Below are positions 23,011-24,237 of a stretch of 24,237 bases of DNA, in pieces. Within the stretch, counting starts at the first letter, position 1. Every line of letters starts with the position of its first letter. Under the pieces are notes generated by a model that worked only from the letters and a program-made list of their open reading frames with translations, was not told the DNA's origin and searched no databases. Source of the DNA: an uncultured Chloroflexota bacterium (GTDB lineage Bacteria; Chloroflexota; Anaerolineae; Anaerolineales; Anaerolineaceae); the NCBI GenBank assembly GCA_902795255.1, contig CADBKS010000022.1, forward strand, positions 1-24,237. The letters run 5' to 3'. The position numbers were made by a program, and so were the translations under genes.

Positions 23011-23038
23011 GTAAAAAGTAAAAAGTAAAAGGTAAAAA
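23011..23038. repeat. 7-bp tandem array (GTAAAAA type)
   Basis: GTAAAAA, GTAAAAA, GTAAAAG, GTAAAAA: the reverse-strand counterpart of the TTTTACC arrays. A GGTGTCGGGC hairpin follows. Confidence 0.8.
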
Positions 23039-23044
23039 TTAAGG

Positions 23045-23068
23045 TGTCGGGCTTTGCCCGACATTTTT
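23045..23068 (+). terminator. Terminator-like hairpin after the hydrolase gene
   Basis: TGTCGGGC-TTT-GCCCGACA followed by five T. It is about 60 bases past the stop of the hydrolase. Confidence 0.7.
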
Positions 23069-23090
23069 AATTCGACGCGGAGCGTCACAT

Positions 23091-23125
23091 CTTCCGACTG
23101 CCGACTGCCGGCTGACAACTGCGCG
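23091..23125. repeat. 7-bp tandem array (CTGCCGA type)
   Basis: CTTCCGA, CTGCCGA, CTGCCGG, CTGACAA, CTGCGCG, directly after a GACGC-GGA-GCGTC mini-hairpin (23074-23086). Confidence 0.75.
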
Positions 23126-23167
23126 AGCACTCAGTGCATCGCGCTACCACATTTTTATCGAAAAGTC

Positions 23168-23195
23168 AACGGGCAACATTGCCCGTTTTCTTTTT
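23168..23195 (+). terminator. Second terminator-like hairpin
   Basis: AACGGGCA-ACAT-TGCCCGTT followed by a T-rich tract (TTCTTTTT). Confidence 0.65.
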
Positions 23196-23223
23196 CCGGG
23201 GAAAGGCGTAAACTGTTTTTTAA

Positions 23224-23272
23224 CAGCAGACAGCAGACAGCCGGTTACAGACAACCGGCAGCCGGCAACCGG
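23224..23272. repeat. 7-bp tandem array (CAGCCGG type)
   Basis: Seven heptamers: CAGCAGA, CAGCAGA, CAGCCGG, TTACAGA, CAACCGG, CAGCCGG, CAACCGG. It is related by reverse complement to the CTGCCGG arrays. It ends about 24 bases before the next start codon. Confidence 0.8.
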
Positions 23273-23295
23273 AAACTAATGAAAGGAGGCAAACC

Positions 23296-24237
23296 ATGGA
23301 TCACCCATATGATTATCTGATCGGCGATATGCTGGTATACATGTCCTATGGCATGGAATGCTTCTCCGAAAAAGAAATGGAGCGGTTCGGTTCGCTGCTG
23401 CCCAGGGAAGTTCATCACACCCCGGATGAGGTAAAGCGGATCTCCTGCCTGGAGACGCTGCGCGCCACCACGGAAAACCTGAAGCGCTGGCTGAAGGACG
23501 GGATGGAGGAGAACCGCTTCGGGCTCCCCTTTGTACAGACGACGAAGATAATCATGGACGCCGTGACGACGATCGGCCGCGGACTGGTGACCCTGCATGT
23601 GCTGGGCGAAGACCTGTCCGAGGCGCCGATGCAGATCGGCGAGCTGCTGGATATCGCCGGCTTCCATTTCAAGAAATGCAGTGACGGCGTCAGAGTGTCC
23701 GCCGGAGTCAATCCTACAGTCTGCACGCGCCTGTTCACCTGTCAGCTGCGCTGGCAGAACCTGATCTTCCGTCTGTACCGGACGGAAGAATTACTCGGCA
23801 AACCGGTCAAAACCGAAAAGAAAAAGGCCGCCCCGGCCGAAGTCCGCGGGTCCCTCGATGCCGCGCCATCGGAAAGCGCCCACAGCGCGCTGAAAGCGGA
23901 GCAGGCGTTCCGCGCATTCCCGACGGAAGGTGCTCCCGCGGAAGCGGAGACACGGTCCGCCGAAAGCGAAGCTGCCGAAGTGCCGGCGGAAGTACCGGCT
24001 GAAGAGCCGGCAGCGGAAAACGGAACCGCTGAAGTGCTGACGGAAGCACAGACGGAAGAGCAGACAGTGCCGGAAGCGGAAGACGCGGAGATGCCGGAGC
24101 TCCTCCCGGTCCCGGTCTTCGGGCCACCGCCGGAACGTCCGCCGGAAAGGTGGATCGATCCGATCGACGAGGCGATCGAAGACGACCGGTGGGACAACAT
24201 CCCCTACGTCAGCGACGCCCTGGTCCAAAGGATGCTG
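23296..24237 (+). CDS. Unrecognised protein with Pro/Glu/Ala-rich linker, cut by the window end
   Basis: The ATG at 23296 has a strong AAAGGAGG 5-6 bases upstream, and the frame is open through all 314 codons to the window edge. Residues 1-165 look like a compact, mostly helical soluble domain containing YDYLIGDMLVYMSYGMECF, several Cys, and a segment LRWQNLIFRLYR. I do not recognise a family. Residues about 175-275 are a low-complexity acidic linker of repeating P-A-E, A-E-V-P and T-E-A units. After it, a Pro-rich stretch GPPPERPPERW leads into another acidic segment. There is no signal peptide and no transmembrane helix. The GC-rich codon use matches the ATPase and desulfurase. The C-terminal end and function are unknown. 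Confidence 0.85.
   Translation, partial: MDHPYDYLIGDMLVYMSYGMECFSEKEMERFGSLLPREVHHTPDEVKRISCLETLRATTENLKRWLKDGMEENRFGLPFVQTTKIIMDAVTTIGRGLVTLHVLGEDLSEAPMQIGELLDIAGFHFKKCSDGVRVSAGVNPTVCTRLFTCQLRWQNLIFRLYRTEELLGKPVKTEKKKAAPAEVRGSLDAAPSESAHSALKAEQAFRAFPTEGAPAEAETRSAESEAAEVPAEVPAEEPAAENGTAEVLTEAQTEEQTVPEAEDAEMPELLPVPVFGPPPERPPERWIDPIDEAIEDDRWDNIPYVSDALVQRML

Larger units (their letters stand above)
22987..23295. other. Repeat-rich intergenic region
   Basis: This gap of about 310 bp holds three period-7 arrays (23011-23038, 23091-23125, 23224-23272), a GACGC-GGA-GCGTC mini-hairpin (23074-23086) and two terminator-like hairpins. No gene is supported. Confidence 0.65.

Overview
The window reads as chromosome of a fairly GC-rich member of the Clostridia (Firmicutes), probably an uncultured gut lineage. 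This rests on strong AGGAGG-type ribosome binding sites, the pairing of a VTC-domain protein with a DUF4956 membrane protein, a WG-repeat protein, a PMR1-type calcium ATPase, and intergenic regions full of short repeats. The taxon is an inference; there is no rRNA or marker gene. No tRNA, rRNA, integrase, transposase or CRISPR array was recognised.

Layout. At 1-27 is the start of a leftward gene. A P-type Ca2+ ATPase lies at 470-3085. About 1 kb of gene-free repeat DNA follows (3086-4112). Next is a leftward two-gene operon (VTC-domain protein, then DUF4956 protein; 5511-4113), then a second repeat-rich gap (5512-6158).

From 6159 to 20129 runs one rightward operon of six genes. They encode (1) a 1584-residue, ATPase-less protein built from repeated putative DNA-binding modules; (2) a 1355-residue protein with a PAPS-reductase/PP-loop domain fused to what looks like the back half of BrxC/PglY; (3) PglZ; (4) a short BrxL ending before the Lon-like protease domain; (5) a 69-residue four-cysteine protein; (6) a cysteine desulfurase. 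Genes 2-4 mark it as a type 4-like BREX phage-defence island. The Fe-S/PP-loop domain and the adjacent cysteine desulfurase suggest DNA phosphorothioation chemistry (DndA/DndC or SspA/SspD logic) in place of the PglX methyltransferase of other BREX types. The core of the island is clearly more AT-rich than its flanks. The composition returns to the flank type at the four-cysteine/desulfurase pair, so the last two genes may be host genes that the island reads into.

Beyond the island are a leftward WG-repeat protein (20138-20743), a membrane-anchored alpha/beta hydrolase with a multi-pass C-terminal domain split by a one-base frameshift (21230-22986), and an unrecognised Pro/Glu/Ala-rich protein that runs off the end (23296-24237).

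Outside the island, nearly every intergenic region carries two recurrent repeat types. One is a set of tandem arrays whose unit is always 7 bp although its sequence differs from array to array, often beside a GACGC-N3-GCGTC mini-hairpin. The other is a family of about 50-bp hairpins bounded by GGGGACGG/GGGGCCGG ends. Neither occurs within the island, which fits recent acquisition of the island.
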